Source: Serilophus lunatus
Taxonomy: Eukaryota; Chordata; Aves; Passeriformes; Eurylaimidae
Direction: 5' to 3'
Assembly (NCBI GenBank): GCA_013399895.1
Contig: VXBA01003435.1
Span: 1,694,392-1,758,391 of the forward strand
Length of the DNA: 64,000 nt
Position numbers and translations under genes: made by a program. The notes under the pieces were generated by a model. That model saw nothing but the letters and a program-made list of their open reading frames with translations, had not been told where the DNA came from and did no database searches. Below are positions 38,862 through 51,389 of this stretch, one piece after another (the first letter of the stretch is position 1; each line of letters begins with the position of its first letter).

Positions 38862-41800
38862 CTGTTAATAAATACCATACACAAATCCTTAAGTTCCATA
38901 CAAATGCTAAAGTATTAAATTACTTCTATTTCAGTTCATTATTTCAATGATGTCACTATATATCATGATCACAGACTACCACAAATGTCACCTACAAGTA
39001 TCAAAAGGAACTGTATATTTGGTTGTTTTTTTTAGAGAAAACACTCAATCACACCACCCCAATACCCAAACAAACAGTCTGTTGACCTAAATATTCCCAA
39101 AGACAACGTCATGGTATTTTTCAGTGTATTTGGATTATTTTCCAGTATTATTCAATCCTCTTCTGCTCTTTCCAATGATTTAGACTGTAAGAAGCAATGT
39201 AGGTATACATGTGTATCTGTATAGATAAGTGAAACAACTGTTCACTGCCTCAGATTTTAGCATGGTCATCCCAATCACTAGATGCTATTTGTTTTCAATT
39301 TTTTTTTTGATTGTTTTGCAGCAAAGGAAGATATGCAAAACTGCCAATTTCCCGAACAGCAGCTCAGCCAAAAGGAACACTGAAAACCACTGCTCCGTTT
39401 GTACCTCATCTTAAATTTCCCCCCTTTACCTGTAGAATGACTTCTTCTAGCTGACCACTATTCAGTTTGTCCTGTAGTTTTTGCACATCAGTCTCCTGTG
39501 TATTCAAATACATATAAACAAATGTTTTACTCAGACAGAGAAAGCCCATAATAAAGCATGAAAACAATAATTGACAAACTCCAGTCTTCCTCAGAACTAC
39601 CATCAAATTAGCTGGCTTCTATCATCTTACATTACCAAAGAAATCTCACACTCATTTGTAATTGAAAAACAAACATCAAACTCTCAATGATAGCTATGAA
39701 AAATGAATACTATTTAATGACACCCAAAGAGGTATTAGCAGATAAGGGCTTTAGTAAATACCTTGAATCAAAGAGTCTTGTTCTCACGTTTTTATAGAAT
39801 TTTATGCAACCTTTCAATTATCACCTTAAATATACAATACCAGTATTTCAGAGTTTAATGTAACAAAAAGTAGTTTCAAATATTAAAGGCAAGGGTTGTA
39901 CCAAGGCACTACCCTGGTAAGAGCACATGAACTCCTCAGCACAAGTGTCTGAAAATTACCACTTTTCTATGAATCTTCAAAAAAACTATGTTTTCTTGTT
40001 ATTTTCAGAGATCATCAGTAGGAAATTAATATTTCCTTTTAATAAATCATAAAAACATCCCAGTCAACAACAAAAACAAACCTCAATGCTTCAGTTACTT
40101 CTGAGTTGATACCTGAAAGTTATGTGAAAGTCGTGAAGAACAGCCAGGCACTGAAAATCATTCTTCTCATGCTACACATTTTTTCAGGTGCAGCATTAAT
40201 GAGATAGCACTGTACTTGCCTTTTTCACCAGATCAAACCGCTCATTGACAATCTGCTCAGTGTATTTCCTGTATGCTGCATCTTTGGGAATGTTCTGCAG
40301 GACACTGAGGATCTTTGTGTACAGAATTCGCAGGCGCTGAAAGGATCACAGGAAATGGTTACAATACACAACCAAAGTTATTTAGCTTCTTGTCCTACTT
40401 AACCTACTAACTTAATACCTAGAGCACAAAATATAGAGGGTAATGGTATTCAATCCAGAAATGGAGGACTGACTACTAACTCAGTCTGAACCACTGAAAT
40501 CCATCTTACGTAAAACTGGGATTTATCAGGACTGAAAAGTTACCACTGTCATGTTCCTCCAAGAAAATAAAAAAAGAAAAAAAGGAAAAAAAAAAGTTGC
40601 AATCTAAAGTACATGTGATGCAAAATTAAAACATACTAAGTGCTCTTAAAAAAAAAAGACATTCTGAGTTACAAATAGATTTAAATTAAACCTGGAGCTT
40701 TTATTGCTGGATTTAAATGCAGGGATAAAGGACACATGGGGGTGAAGAAACTGCATCTGACAAGGAATGGATGTCTTATAGGAACAGTAAGAACTGGAAG
40801 CAGGATGCTAAAAACATACAAAGAAGAAAACAGGAAATAAAAAGGAGACTGGCAAAAAAAATCTACACTTCAACTAAAGCATTGCTCAGTTCTTCACACT
40901 CGGCTTTTAAGTTGCTGAAAAAACGAAAATGTAGTAAGTTCACCAGAAAGGTACCTGACAAGGGTGTAGACTAAAGCAGAATCACTTCTACAGAACCGTG
41001 ATTTTTCCAATGGCTCTTTTCAACAGTGTTCTTACTTACTGGTGTAAAAAGCATTTTTGAAATAGAATTGTCCTATATTAAGAAATTTCAAAGTGGAGAA
41101 CTTAGAGAAATCCTGATGTCCTTTCAAAGCTCATGCCTCCTGAATAAGCATGATATGGCAAACACATTTCCATTAATGAGCCTGAGGAGGTAAAAAGAAA
41201 GCACCAAACTACTACAAGAATCACCTACTGCAGTGACCACTGAAATATTCCACTCTCACCAGTGCCTGCCACCACAGAGCCCTGGTGTGGCTTTGCATCA
41301 CATGGTTAGTCTCTAACACGTAAGACTTAGGAAGAATCGAACTTAAAACAACTGTTTTGGCATTGCAGATGAAATCGAATACTGCTTCGTGAAAACACTG
41401 AGTCGGAGGAGGTTTTTGAAATCAGCACATGCCATAAAAAACACATGTGCATTAAACCTTTAAGAATTAATTTTCTTGCTGTATCACCGTGGGAAATTAT
41501 TACTGTTTCATGAAGCTGGCACCAGCTCAAGTTACAGATGCGAATACATCCCAAAACGCTTAGATCTCGCCGAGAGTTTCCATTAGCAACAGCACAAGAG
41601 GCGTGACATACCTCATGAGGGTTTTCAGCTACAGCCAGTCCCACAAGTCCAGTGGTCTGCACAGAGAACACAAACACCCTTAACACACCCCGCACCCATT
41701 TCCGCGCTGACCGGCGCTCCTCTGGCCCGGCACACACCCCACGGGGACCACCCGCCACCCGCCCGGGACCCCCGGGCCGCCACGGGCGGCTGCCGAGAGA

Positions 41801-42007
41801 GCCCAGCAGGCCGCCCTCGGCCCTGCCCCTCTCCCCCCTGCCGCCTCCCCAGAGAGGAGGAGCGGGGGCAGGANNNNNNNNNNNNNNNNNNNNNNNNNNN
41901 NNNNNNNNNNNNNNNNNNNNNNNNNNNNNNNNNNNNNNNNNNNNNNNNNNNNNNNGGGGCAGGGGCGGGGGCGGCCCCAGTCTCACCTTGCGGAGCGGCC
42001 CGGCCAT
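38760..42007 (-). CDS. NDUFA5: NDUFA5, complex I 1-alpha subcomplex subunit 5 (B13)
   Basis: Five coding exons: 41987-42007 (MAGPLRK), 41612-41656 (TTGLVGLAVAENPHE), 40220-40336 (from RLRILYTKIL to DLVKK), 39430-39495 (from ETDVQKL to EEVILQ), 38760-38861 (AENELSLARKM to DQWRWPI, stop TAA). The phase-0 joins give 116 residues, the same length as human NDUFA5 with close identity throughout, so the gene looks intact. The protein is a supernumerary subunit at the matrix arm of mitochondrial NADH:ubiquinone oxidoreductase. It has no cleavable presequence, as in mammals. Intron 1 contains an 82-base assembly gap. Intron 3 begins with GC (AAG|GCAAGT); the other introns I could read are GT-AG. A possible ATTAAA poly(A) signal lies at 38691-38696. 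Confidence 0.96.
39430..39495 (-). CDS. NDUFA5: NDUFA5 coding exon 4
   Basis: 22 codons, ETDVQKLQDKL then NSGQLEEVILQ. Acceptor ATACACAG, donor CAG|GTAAAG. Confidence 0.95.
40220..40336 (-). CDS. NDUFA5: NDUFA5 coding exon 3
   Basis: 39 codons, including RLRILYTKIL and AAYRKYTEQIVNE. Acceptor CTTTCAG; the donor is the non-canonical AAG|GCAAGT. Confidence 0.95.
41612..41656 (-). CDS. NDUFA5: NDUFA5 coding exon 2
   Basis: Fifteen codons, TTGLVGLAVAENPHE, acceptor CTGTGCAG, donor GAG|GTATGT. Confidence 0.95.
41874..41955. other. assembly gap (82 N)
   Basis: Run of N inside NDUFA5 intron 1, flanked by ggggca-type G-rich sequence on both sides, suggesting an unresolved GC-rich repeat. The true length is unknown. 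Confidence 0.99.
41987..42007 (-). CDS. NDUFA5: NDUFA5 coding exon 1
   Basis: Seven codons, MAGPLRK (human MAGVLKK), donor AAG|GTGAGA. Too short to see as an open frame; placed by homology and the adjoining CpG island. Confidence 0.92.
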
Positions 42008-42031
42008 GGCTGCGCAGGGAGCTGTGCGCTG

Positions 42032-42043
42032 TGCGCGTGCGCG
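42032..42043 (-). promoter_or_regulatory. NDUFA5: NRF-1 binding motif
   Basis: CGCGCACGCGCA on the minus strand fits the palindromic NRF-1 consensus YGCGCAYGCGCR at every position, 25 bases upstream of the ATG. NRF-1 drives many nuclear genes for respiratory-chain subunits, which fits this gene. Use of the site is an inference. Confidence 0.7.
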
Positions 42044-42394
42044 GGGGTGCGCGCCCGCCGGGAGGGGAGGGCGCCCGTCTGTGGGGTCCCGTGTTTGTGT
42101 GTTAGCGCGGTCACCTAAGCAAAAAAAAAATAATAAAATCCGCAGGACACTGATGGAAAATAGAGACTTTAGTTAGGGGGCTTGACACAGAGACCGTGGG
42201 AGAAAAGAGCGGTGAAAAGGCAGGTTAAGTTGTTGGTACGGGCGGACAGGATGTGCGTTTGAAGGTGCAGTTGTCCTTCCGTTCGGTCTGACCCTTGTGC
42301 CTAGTTGCTGATGTAACGAGAGAGTTTTGCATAGAGAGGAATACTTTGTAATTATTGTGCTGTCACTTTATAAGAAAGATATTCAGCTATTAGT

Positions 42395-42845
42395 GTCCAA
42401 AGGAGGGCACTGAAGATGGTGCCGGGTCTGTAGGGGAAGGCGTGTGAGGAGCGGCGGCGGTCGCTTGGTCTGTTCGGCTGGAGAAGAGACTGAGGGGACA
42501 CCTCAGTGCAGCTACAGCTCCCTGCTAGGGAGGGGGAGAGGAGGGACAGGCACTGACCTCTGTGGTGACCAGTGACAACCCGAGGGAATGTCCTGAAATT
42601 GTGTCAGGGCACGTTTAGGCTGGATATTAGAAAGAGGTTCTTCACCCGGAGAGTGGTTGGTGCTGGAACAGCTCCCCGGGGCAGTGGTCACAGCACCGAG
42701 CCTGGTGGAGTTCAAGAAATGTTTGGATGATGCTCTCGGGCACAAGGTGTGACTCTTGAGGATGGTCGTGTGCAGGGCTAAGGGTTGGACTTGATGGTCC
42801 TTATGGGTCCTTTCCAAGTCAGAATATTCTGTGCTGCTGCGATTC
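42395..42845 (+). mobile_element. CR1 LINE fragment, 3' end, plus orientation
   Basis: Contains gtctgttcggctggagaaga, ctggatattagaaagaggtt, ggttggacttgatggtcctt and a final cagaatattctgtg. It lies about 390 bases upstream of the NDUFA5 start and is one of the better-preserved CR1 copies here. Confidence 0.92.
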
Positions 42846-45800
42846 TGGACTAATTTTTCTTTTTAATTCCTGCTCTTGAGCTCTTTTCCATAACTGGTAA
42901 GCTAACTTGTCAAACTGAGTTTCGGTATATCATTAAGTTTTCCCTGAAAGCAAGTCCTTTACTAAAACATACACTACTGCTAATCTGTAACGAAAGCAAA
43001 ATGATTAATACAGTTTTTATAAAAACCAGGGTTTGTGCTTCCTCACTTCTGTGTTTTCTTTAAGATTGCATCAGAAAGTCCTGGGGTTTCTTTCCAAGGC
43101 ACAGAGGCTTTCTCTTTCTTATCAAAATCACAGTCTTTAAATTTTCTGCATTTTTTTCATTAAGGCATCCTTATGTTTTCCCCCTTCTCTCTGATGGTCA
43201 AACCAGATGACCTCTCTCCTGATTACACAAACCAACCACAAACTGTTCTGTGCTGGGCAAACTTTTAGCTCAGTTTGTATCACTCAAACAGTAGTTCTGA
43301 CTATTTAGACAGCCCAAGCATGTAGGTGTCCTTGCCACATCCTAGTGAAAATGGTAAAAACCAGTAGGCCTTCTTGGTGAAAATGTTCATGAAATCAATC
43401 CTGAAGTGACATTGTAGGAAGCTCCCCAAACTGTCAAACGCTGTTTCAATTCATATTTTAAGACATTACAAAGCCAAGGCCTAGGAGGTATTATCAGTGT
43501 ACATTCAAAAAATACATGGTTTTTAAATCAACCCCAAAGAAACCCCAAATCACCCGCATAGCATTTCACAGGTTATTTATTATTTGTTTAAGACTGGGGA
43601 CTCTGTTAGGAGTATTACTCTATGTGTATCTATGATTACAGTATATAGGCACCCTAAGAAGGCATCGCTGTTGCTGAGACTCCTTATCCATTGTTTTGCC
43701 AACGAATTTATCTCGTGGTGGAACTTTGCAAATTGCCATATGATTTGGTATCTGCACAAAAGTCTTACTTATTCTGCATGGAATATAGTTGATGGATTTA
43801 TACCTAGTAATTATATGAGTGGAATTGGATTCTTTATGTAGCAATGCAGAATGTTATTAAAAATATCTGAAAATCAAAACAATACCATGTTTGTGGACGT
43901 GTACTAGTTCTGATAGAGTCCTGATTATGTGAAGGAGATGAAAGAACTCAAGGTAAATAATTAAAACTTGTGTGCTCTTTGTATATATTTTTTTTTAAAT
44001 TAGATAAGAATATATTTCTGTTTGTGTCATCTCTTAGCCAACAGGAGCAGGATTTGTTTCTGTCTGATTCTGTTGTTCTGGGTGTTTCTAGGGGCATGCC
44101 ACACGTAGCTCACACTGGCAAAATAAGTTGCAATGGATATTACTTATCGTTAGATGGCTTTTTGGTTTTATGTTCAAAGATTGAAATGCATATAATGCCT
44201 TATTTAACCCTACAGTTTTATGGTTCTATAAATGCAAGTCATCAAGGGTTGTGGAAGTGTTCACAGTATACAATTTCATTAGAACAATTAAAGAGAAGTT
44301 GGAAGTTTGGGTTTTTTCAGTTTGATGTGTACCCTTATTGTCTGTTCATTTTGGTTAAGTTGGTAGCTAAGTGGTTAAAACCAAAGCAAGACAGAGGTTT
44401 TGAATCCATGATATGTTTCCAGCTTCTTCCCAGGCCTGGGATTTAACTCACTAGGTACTGCTGTTCTTGATGTTACTCCCTGGTTATTCCAGTTTTGCAT
44501 CACTGCTGTGCTGTCTGTGGTACTGTGCTTTCTGCTTCTTTGTGCAATTTCAAGTTATTAAATCTAGTTAGGTAAGTACTGCAATTGTCTGTTATTGAAT
44601 CTATAAAGCTTTGGATCGTGTCAGCCTCAGAGAGAGAGATTATTGTTTAGTGATTTAATATGGTAGAATATGCAACTAGTTAAAGGCTAAACCTTCTCAG
44701 ATTTGTTGTGATTTTTGTAAATATGCTGCCAGATTTTGTGAACATAGCCCTCGAGAATAATTGGCAAACAATTTATTTTCTTAATGGGAGTTGTTTAACC
44801 AATGGGGGCATAGATTATCTTCTTATACCTCGCAGACCTCGTGTTACATTTGATGAGATTTTAGAGAAGTCATGTGTAATACTTTCCTGTGGGTCGAGTC
44901 TGCTTATGTTACAGTTGTACAAGGTCAGACCTTAATTTATCTAGCAACTGTGTATTTAATTTTAGAAGTATCACAGGACACCTCAGCTTGCAAGGCACCA
45001 TTCCTGGATGTTCAAAATGCAGGCCCCAGAGTAACAGTGGCAAGATAATGATTTGAAAAGGTGAGAATGTGGTATGCTCGCCCATTGGACCAACAGAGAA
45101 ATGGTTTAAAACTGTAATATTTAATAGACTGAACAGAAATTTAGATTACTATTAATTATTTTATTGCTATGAATAACCTCTTTGCATGCCTAAGGGCCCC
45201 CTATTTATAGAGTGAAGCTAAGATTGTCTAGTTTATTTTAGGGATAGCAAATTAGAATAACATTAACTGTCACAGAACTTTACATGTTTAAAAGTGATGA
45301 ATACACTTCTTTCCAAGGAAAGATGCAACTTCCATGATTAGCAAGTAGTTCATATTTTTTCCAGTGTAAGCCCAGTAATTTGCGGAGCAGAACTTTTTTT
45401 CTTTTTTAAGGAAAACATCAAGAAGTAATATCTAGTTTTTCAGGAATGAATGTAAAAAAAATCTAGAAAAATATCAGGCTACTCAAAGTGCTGTTTAAGG
45501 AAAATATTCTTGGTAATACAAAAAGGTAAAACTCATTCAGAGTAAGCATTGCAGTTGTTTCCAGAGATCTGGAGTGTGGGTCTAGCAATCGACAAACTGC
45601 CAAGGGTGAATGGAAGAATTTTGCTGCTGAGCTTTTCAGCCTTTTCAGTGCTGCACCACGTAATGTAGCAGGGACGTCTCTGCTGCTGCTCAGTGTGTAC
45701 CAGCCATGCTGTTATGTTCCCCTGTGCTCCTTGTGGAACATCCACGCCTGGGTCAGACCTGGCCCCCCCCGCACAGTGTATTATCAGCAGTGATATCGCA

Positions 45801-47765
45801 CACCAGGCTCTCGAAGCGCGCACAGACCCCTGGCAATGCATCCAGAACTTTTGCCGTGGTGAGCTGTGTGCCTTGTACTCACTCTGCCTTGTCACAGTGC
45901 CTTGCTACCTTACTGACTTTCTTATTTTATAATATGTTAATTTTTGTGGGATAGCATAATTTGAAAACAGCACACACAACAATTGTGAAACACTGCTTTT
46001 CTGAGACCTTTCCTGTTAAGTCTGTGTTCAAGAAGATCTTTATGTTGACTGTAACATAGTCAGTCAGAGGAGTATAGCAAAGCAGGAGTTAGCTGACCTT
46101 ATGGGTATGGAAATTCTATGACCAGAGAAAAGGTTCTGTGATGGCCTCTAAACTGATTGATCCCTCTCATCTTTTGGAGAGAAAGGGGTGGTACAAAAGC
46201 AATACATTTTTCTGACAAGAAAAGGGTTTTCTTACTTAACAACTATAGTGCTTTTAACTCTTCTTGGAATCACTGACATTGCAGGTTATTGATCATCTCT
46301 CAGCAGTGATCTCACAGGTCTTCTGGAGCCTTTTTGGTTCAGGCTCTAGGGTAAATATAATATGATGGGCTGTAGTAATTGTCAGTCTTGATTCTCCTAA
46401 GGACAGCAACTTCAGTACGGCTTGCAGGGCATGAAGGTCTATTCATGTGAATCCAGTAGGGTGATCATGATTCATTAAAAAGATGCCTCAAAAATTTCAT
46501 CAATGGCATGAAGTCTTCAAATGTAGGTTTTTCAAAAGGAAAGGTGTGAGGAAAGGGCAGATATCTTCTGTTTGGATTAAAGCTATTGTGGAGGAGGTGA
46601 GATTATGAATGTTACAAATTTTTCCTTACTAAATTATCTTGTGTAAAGTAACTGTTCAGTTTCATTAAGAGAACCTCTCCGCTGCCAATGAAATGTTAAT
46701 GTACTCTAAAATATACTTTCCTTTTAGCAGAGGTAGGCTGAGGTTGTACATATATTTATTGGGATGCACTTCTAAAACTGCTAGTCCAAGAGAGATTTTA
46801 TCTTTGCTGTCTAAAAGGTTTGTGAGTCTTCAGAACTGTGTGTATTGGTGGGTTAAATGATGGAAGCTTTAAGATGCTGTTAGAAAAGTGCTTATGAAAA
46901 TGAGAGGATAAATATGTAAGAGAACCTCGACTCAGAATTCTCTTGCCTGTTAACAGAGTCCATTGCCCACAAGAGTTTAGGGAGAGCGATACAAGTGTGT
47001 GTGTTGTGATGACCAGTTCATCAGTGTAACTTACATGTTAAATCTTCTTTTGGGCTGTTATGCTGCAGCCTTGATTAGAGACACAATTGGAAGGGAAAGA
47101 GAACCCTTCATAAAAGCACTATCTTTTATGAACAACATAAAGGTCTGTTCTTCTAAAACCCAAATGAAAATGTTTCTGTGAATATTCTCTTATTAATGAT
47201 TTGTGGACCTTTTGGGGGGATATGTTGTTTGGTTGGTTGGGTTTTTTTATGTGTTCAGAGATGGCACTTAAGACCAAAGATGTAGATTTTTAACTTCAGA
47301 GAAAATGGGAATGAACTGCACATTTTTTGTACATCCCTTCAGATTTTTTTTCCTTGCAGTTAAAAACCAGGCCATGGTTCCAGTACATATTGAAAGAGGT
47401 GGGAAACTGTATTATGTGAGAATCTGAATCCAAGGGTTTCTAAGGCTGACTGTGAGCTTTTACTAATTTAATTTTGGTTCACAAGCTTTATCATAATATA
47501 CTAGGTAGTAAATTATTTGTGGATGGGATTATAATATTGGCTATGGTACATTGATTGACTTACTGCTTATGAGAGCAATGTAGAAATTTGTCTAAAAAGA
47601 AAGCTGGTTAATGCTTTCCCTTGAAAAGAATTTTCTGAAAATATCCTCCAAATAACATTTTCAGTGTTCCTTCTCTATTTGCAGAATGACTAGAATGCGC
47701 TACGAGGATGGTTTGGTGAAAAGTTTGCACCAGGTGCTAAGTATAATTGTTTAATATTTGTGCAA
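42846..47765. other. intergenic between NDUFA5 and the ASB15 relic
   Basis: No recognised exon or repeat family. Open frames of 158 codons (43970-44446, plus) and 120 codons (45533-45895, minus, in a locally GC-rich patch) have no recognisable homology. ASB15 5' untranslated exons, if any survive, would lie here. Confidence 0.4.
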
Positions 47766-47812
47766 CACCCTGATGATGATATGTGTTCAGTGTGGTGGAT
47801 ACAGCAAATGAC
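47766..47812 (+). pseudogene. ASB15: possible remnant of the ASB15 first coding exon
   Basis: HPDDDMCSVWWIQQ resembles the acidic ASB15 N-terminus (a DPDEDHLTSYDIQ pattern) over about 12 residues. There is no start codon at the expected place. The match is short and could be chance. Confidence 0.25.
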
Positions 47813-48647
47813 GGCACAAACTGTGAGAATAGTAGTTTAAAATTAAAAAAAAAAAACAAACTCAACATCTGATGTCCTCAGTCTGATTAAAGGAAAAATG
47901 TGTTAAGCCACTAAGATTGGATCAGAGAAACTGTCGAAACCCAAAACTCGCTTGGAAAAACCTGGGTAGGTACAGCTAGGCATATATTAACTTAAGGATT
48001 TTCTCCTTTTGCATCTTTTACCGTATATAAAGACTACATTTTACACTTCAAAAACCTAGAAGATGTTGTAAAGAGCCATAATTTGCTAGCAGGATGGTTG
48101 ATGTGATATCACTAGTAAAAAGCATAGTTAAGCCATAGTTAGAGTTGGTCATACAAGCAGACTGAATTTAAATTGATGACTATAGTTAAAAGGTTTGACA
48201 TACTCTGTTACTAATCCACTGAGCATTTCAGTGACTCGAACACCTTGAAAATAATAGCTGGCATGGCTTGACCATCACCCAGGCTTGTGTACTGAACTCC
48301 TGTGAACATCCAGTAAACTTCATGACTGCAGAAGCTGTACAGAGACTCCAAAGTTCTTTGTATTTTTTGATAGATCATGAAAGATAAAGCAATATTTGTG
48401 AGTAGTTTTGGTTTGTTTAGAATTTTTTTTAGTATATTGAGGATCATTAAAAGTGATAATTAATCACATGAGATGAGACCATTTTAGTGTACCACCTAGC
48501 AAGGAAAATAGGAAAATTGTAACATCCATGAAGGCAAGGTAAAAACCCTAAAATAAAATAGTCCCGTTACAAATCTGAGCTTTCAGTATATTATTTTTCA
48601 ACTACATCTTGTTTATCTTTTGGAGTTTCTAAGGTCAAGTGTCTGGG

Positions 48648-48765
48648 CTTCAAGAACTTGTACACCTGACATGTGCTTTGGAGGAAACTGATCAAAGAGG
48701 GTGGTTTCCACTGCATGAGGCTGCAGCTTGGCCCATTCCACAAATACCTGAAGTAATTTAGGTGG
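48648..48765 (+). pseudogene. ASB15: ASB15 relic exon a (first ankyrin region)
   Basis: GWFPLHEA is the ankyrin signature of ASB proteins. The in-frame TAG at 48759 replaces a Leu position. The donor is unclear: the expected GT directly after the split Ala codon reads CA, while nearby GTAAGG/GTAAGA sites would shift the frame. Confidence 0.85.
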
Positions 48766-49174
48766 CAAGTAAGGTAAGAATACCCCACAAAATAAGGGCA
48801 GTATCAAAGAAATATAGAGCAATAAACACAACAGGCTAGAACTGTTTGCTAAAAAAAAGTATGATCAAGTCCTCCAAGGAGCATCTTGCTTATGTTGTTT
48901 AAATGTTCAGGCAAATTTTCTGGTTTTGGAAAGGTTAAATCAATTTACACCAGCAAATAACTTGAACCATTTTTAACATTTTGTTCAGAAACCCACAGAC
49001 GAAGCAAAAATTGCTGTTCAGTATTTAGTGTGTTTTGCAATATTAGATAGGTTAACATAATTATAATTGCTTTTCATAAAGACTGAGCATTTAAGTATTC
49101 CTGGTATATGGTTATGTGTTAACAGCCTTGTGCTTTAATTTTGTTTTATCTTTCTTTCACTTTCTTATCCTTAG

Positions 49175-49333
49175 CATCTTATGAAACAATATTGGAATAC
49201 AGAACATCCAATGGAGAAGCAGTATTAACTTTGGCAGCAAAAGCTGGCTTTGTGGAAAATATATGAATGTTACTGGAAAAGGGTGTTTATCCCAATACCA
49301 CAAATTAGAAAGGAGAAACTCCACTTCTTGTTG
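49175..49333 (+). pseudogene. ASB15: ASB15 relic exon b
   Basis: Acceptor TTATCCTTAG and donor G|GTAATT are still good. Two in-frame stops (TGA 49264-49266 at a conserved Arg position, consistent with CGA>TGA; TAG 49306-49308) interrupt an otherwise well-conserved ankyrin repeat. Confidence 0.92.
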
Positions 49334-51148
49334 GTAATTGCCTTCTCTCTCTGAGTTTAAGCAACAAGAATGTCAGTGCTTCTCTGTTAAGAACTCCCCA
49401 CAGTACTCCTGTTGGCTTGTGGGGTTTAGATGCTCATCATTGTTTTAGATGAAACTAAATGCCCAATGCCTGCTGAAATGTACCCAGCAGTCAGTTCAGC
49501 ACTCATCATACTTTAGGTGATCACTGAGCTGATCTTAAAGATGCTCCTTATGTTTTAGGTGGCTGCTCAGCTAAGAAATTGGGACCTATTTTTTTGTTCA
49601 AGGTTCTTTCTCTGTATCTTTAGAATACTATAAGACCTTTAGCAGCCTGTTCCTAAGTGACCATCTTAAGGTCTTTTAAGAAAAAAACATTGTTTTAACT
49701 GGAATGTACCTTTTTTTCTGCAGATCTGGAGGATAGTGGAAACTTTTAGTTTTATCAGATGATTTCTTCAGGAGTAGTCAGGTTATTTTTAAAAACTTCT
49801 CATCTCATTTCCCTCCCCTCTTGTGCTGAAAACAAACTTCAGCTGCATTTCTAAGTAAAACCCCAATCTAAAGAAAGGTGATTCCTTTGGAACACTTTAT
49901 ACTATTGGTAGACTAAAATGAGCTTTACAATGCATGAATAATTTTGCTATATTAACTTTCAATTTCTTTTAAATGTCAAAACATCTTAATGCTTCTGAAA
50001 AGACTCGATCTGAGAAATTAATATGAGAAAATACAATATATAATAAAATTAAAATATTCAATTATCTGGATTTTTATTAACTTTCATCAGATGATATTAC
50101 CATATTCCCATTTTGAGGCCCTGAGACATTTCTAAGGTATTTTTATGCAATATCTTGCTTTATGGTGTTCAATAATTTTATGTCTGTGAAACTTCAGCAA
50201 TTTTTGGCCACTGCTTTTAATGAATCTTGCAAAGAGTTAACTAGTACTTAACACTTAATAGATGATACTCATGATTTAGTTACTCCTTTTAATTTTAAGA
50301 CTGGGATTAGAGGACTTTATAGTAGAAAGGTAAATGCTGAAGAATTATCTCTCTAGTGGAATGATCTGGGCTTCCAGGTACATTTGGTAATACTGTACTT
50401 CAATACAGTTGTGGATAGTTGTGAAAACTGTTGCCTTTTAAAAAACTTATTGTGTAACAGGACAATCACAAAAGTTAAATTTGGTAACCCTGTGATGCTG
50501 TTCTCCCTCAGCTGTCCCACCAGTCAGTGGAGATGTCTTCTATTCCAAAGGGGAGTTTAGAAGTAAAATTAGACTCTTAACTTAGCATCATTATTTTATA
50601 TGTAAAAAATGCACAGGTGTAGTTATCCATGAAAACCATGGAACCTCAAAACAACATAATGTGGCCTTTAAGTAAGAAAGAAAGACACGTATCAGTTGTA
50701 CTTTAGTTAACAACAACTACTGAGTAGACTCTATGTTCAGAGCTATCAAGTGAAAAAGAAAGCTACAAGTGGAATTTTCCAGGGACACTGTAATGTTTGC
50801 AACAACTTTAGAAGTGAGGACTATGTTTGAATATTATATTATTTTAATTGTTGCTTTCCTTGTGATACAATTGCTTCTGTTTTCTCAGAATCAAAGTGTT
50901 GCTGCTTTTGCCTTCCGTGCTCCAAACTGACAGTTTTGAGCTTGTGTTGGTGTACCTTGATTTCCCAAGCAGCTGACATTACTCTTTATTTAGCATGTAT
51001 TGGATTTCTAAGAGTGGAAATCTTTTTAATTTCCTCGTATCAAAACATGAGGAAAAGTTTTCTAAACTTACTAAATGTCTTTAACTTTCAAGACAACGTA
51101 CCTGAAAATGTAATTATATTTTCTTCTTGTTTTTTAAGTCTCTTCAAG
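49334..51148 (+). other. intron of the ASB15 pseudogene
   Basis: AT-rich, no further ASB15 exon or repeat recognised. Confidence 0.5.
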
Positions 51149-51389
51149 CTACAGGAAGGGGCTCTTTTGAAATGGTATCCATTCTGATTAAATACAACTG
51201 TACTGTCTACCAGCCATGCACAAAACATTGGTCAGCAATGCATGAAACTGCAAAACAAAGATTCAAAGGTGTTGATCTTCTGAAGAGTGGTGGAAGTGTG
51301 GACATTAAGGATGAATATTGAGTTAACAGCATTAGGCATTCCTGCTGAATATGGTCACTGTGAAGTGCTGGCACATCTTATTCATACAG
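51149..51389 (+). pseudogene. ASB15: ASB15 relic exon c
   Basis: Acceptor TCTTCAAG and donor ACAG|GTATGT are intact and the phase fits exon b. Without the extra T near 51319 the frame would stay open to the donor; as it stands it stops at TGA 51319-51321. Confidence 0.93.

Larger units (their letters stand above)
41690..42110 (-). promoter_or_regulatory. NDUFA5: CpG-island promoter of NDUFA5
   Basis: Very GC- and CpG-rich block spanning exon 1 and the start of intron 1, interrupted by the assembly gap. Composition drops sharply to AT-rich after 42115. Confidence 0.8.

Noticed and set aside
41327..42007. 226-codon minus open frame starting at the NDUFA5 ATG and crossing the N gap
   Set aside because: It reads through intron 1 and the gap. 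The true coding parts are the 21-base exon 1 and the 45-base exon 2.
43970..44446. 158-codon plus-strand open frame
   Set aside because: Starts in a poly-T stretch, has no recognisable domain, signal peptide or splice support, and lies in AT-rich intergenic DNA.
45533..45954. Overlapping open frames in a GC-richer island
   Set aside because: Frames on both strands are open because of composition. No homology, and no CpG density typical of a promoter.
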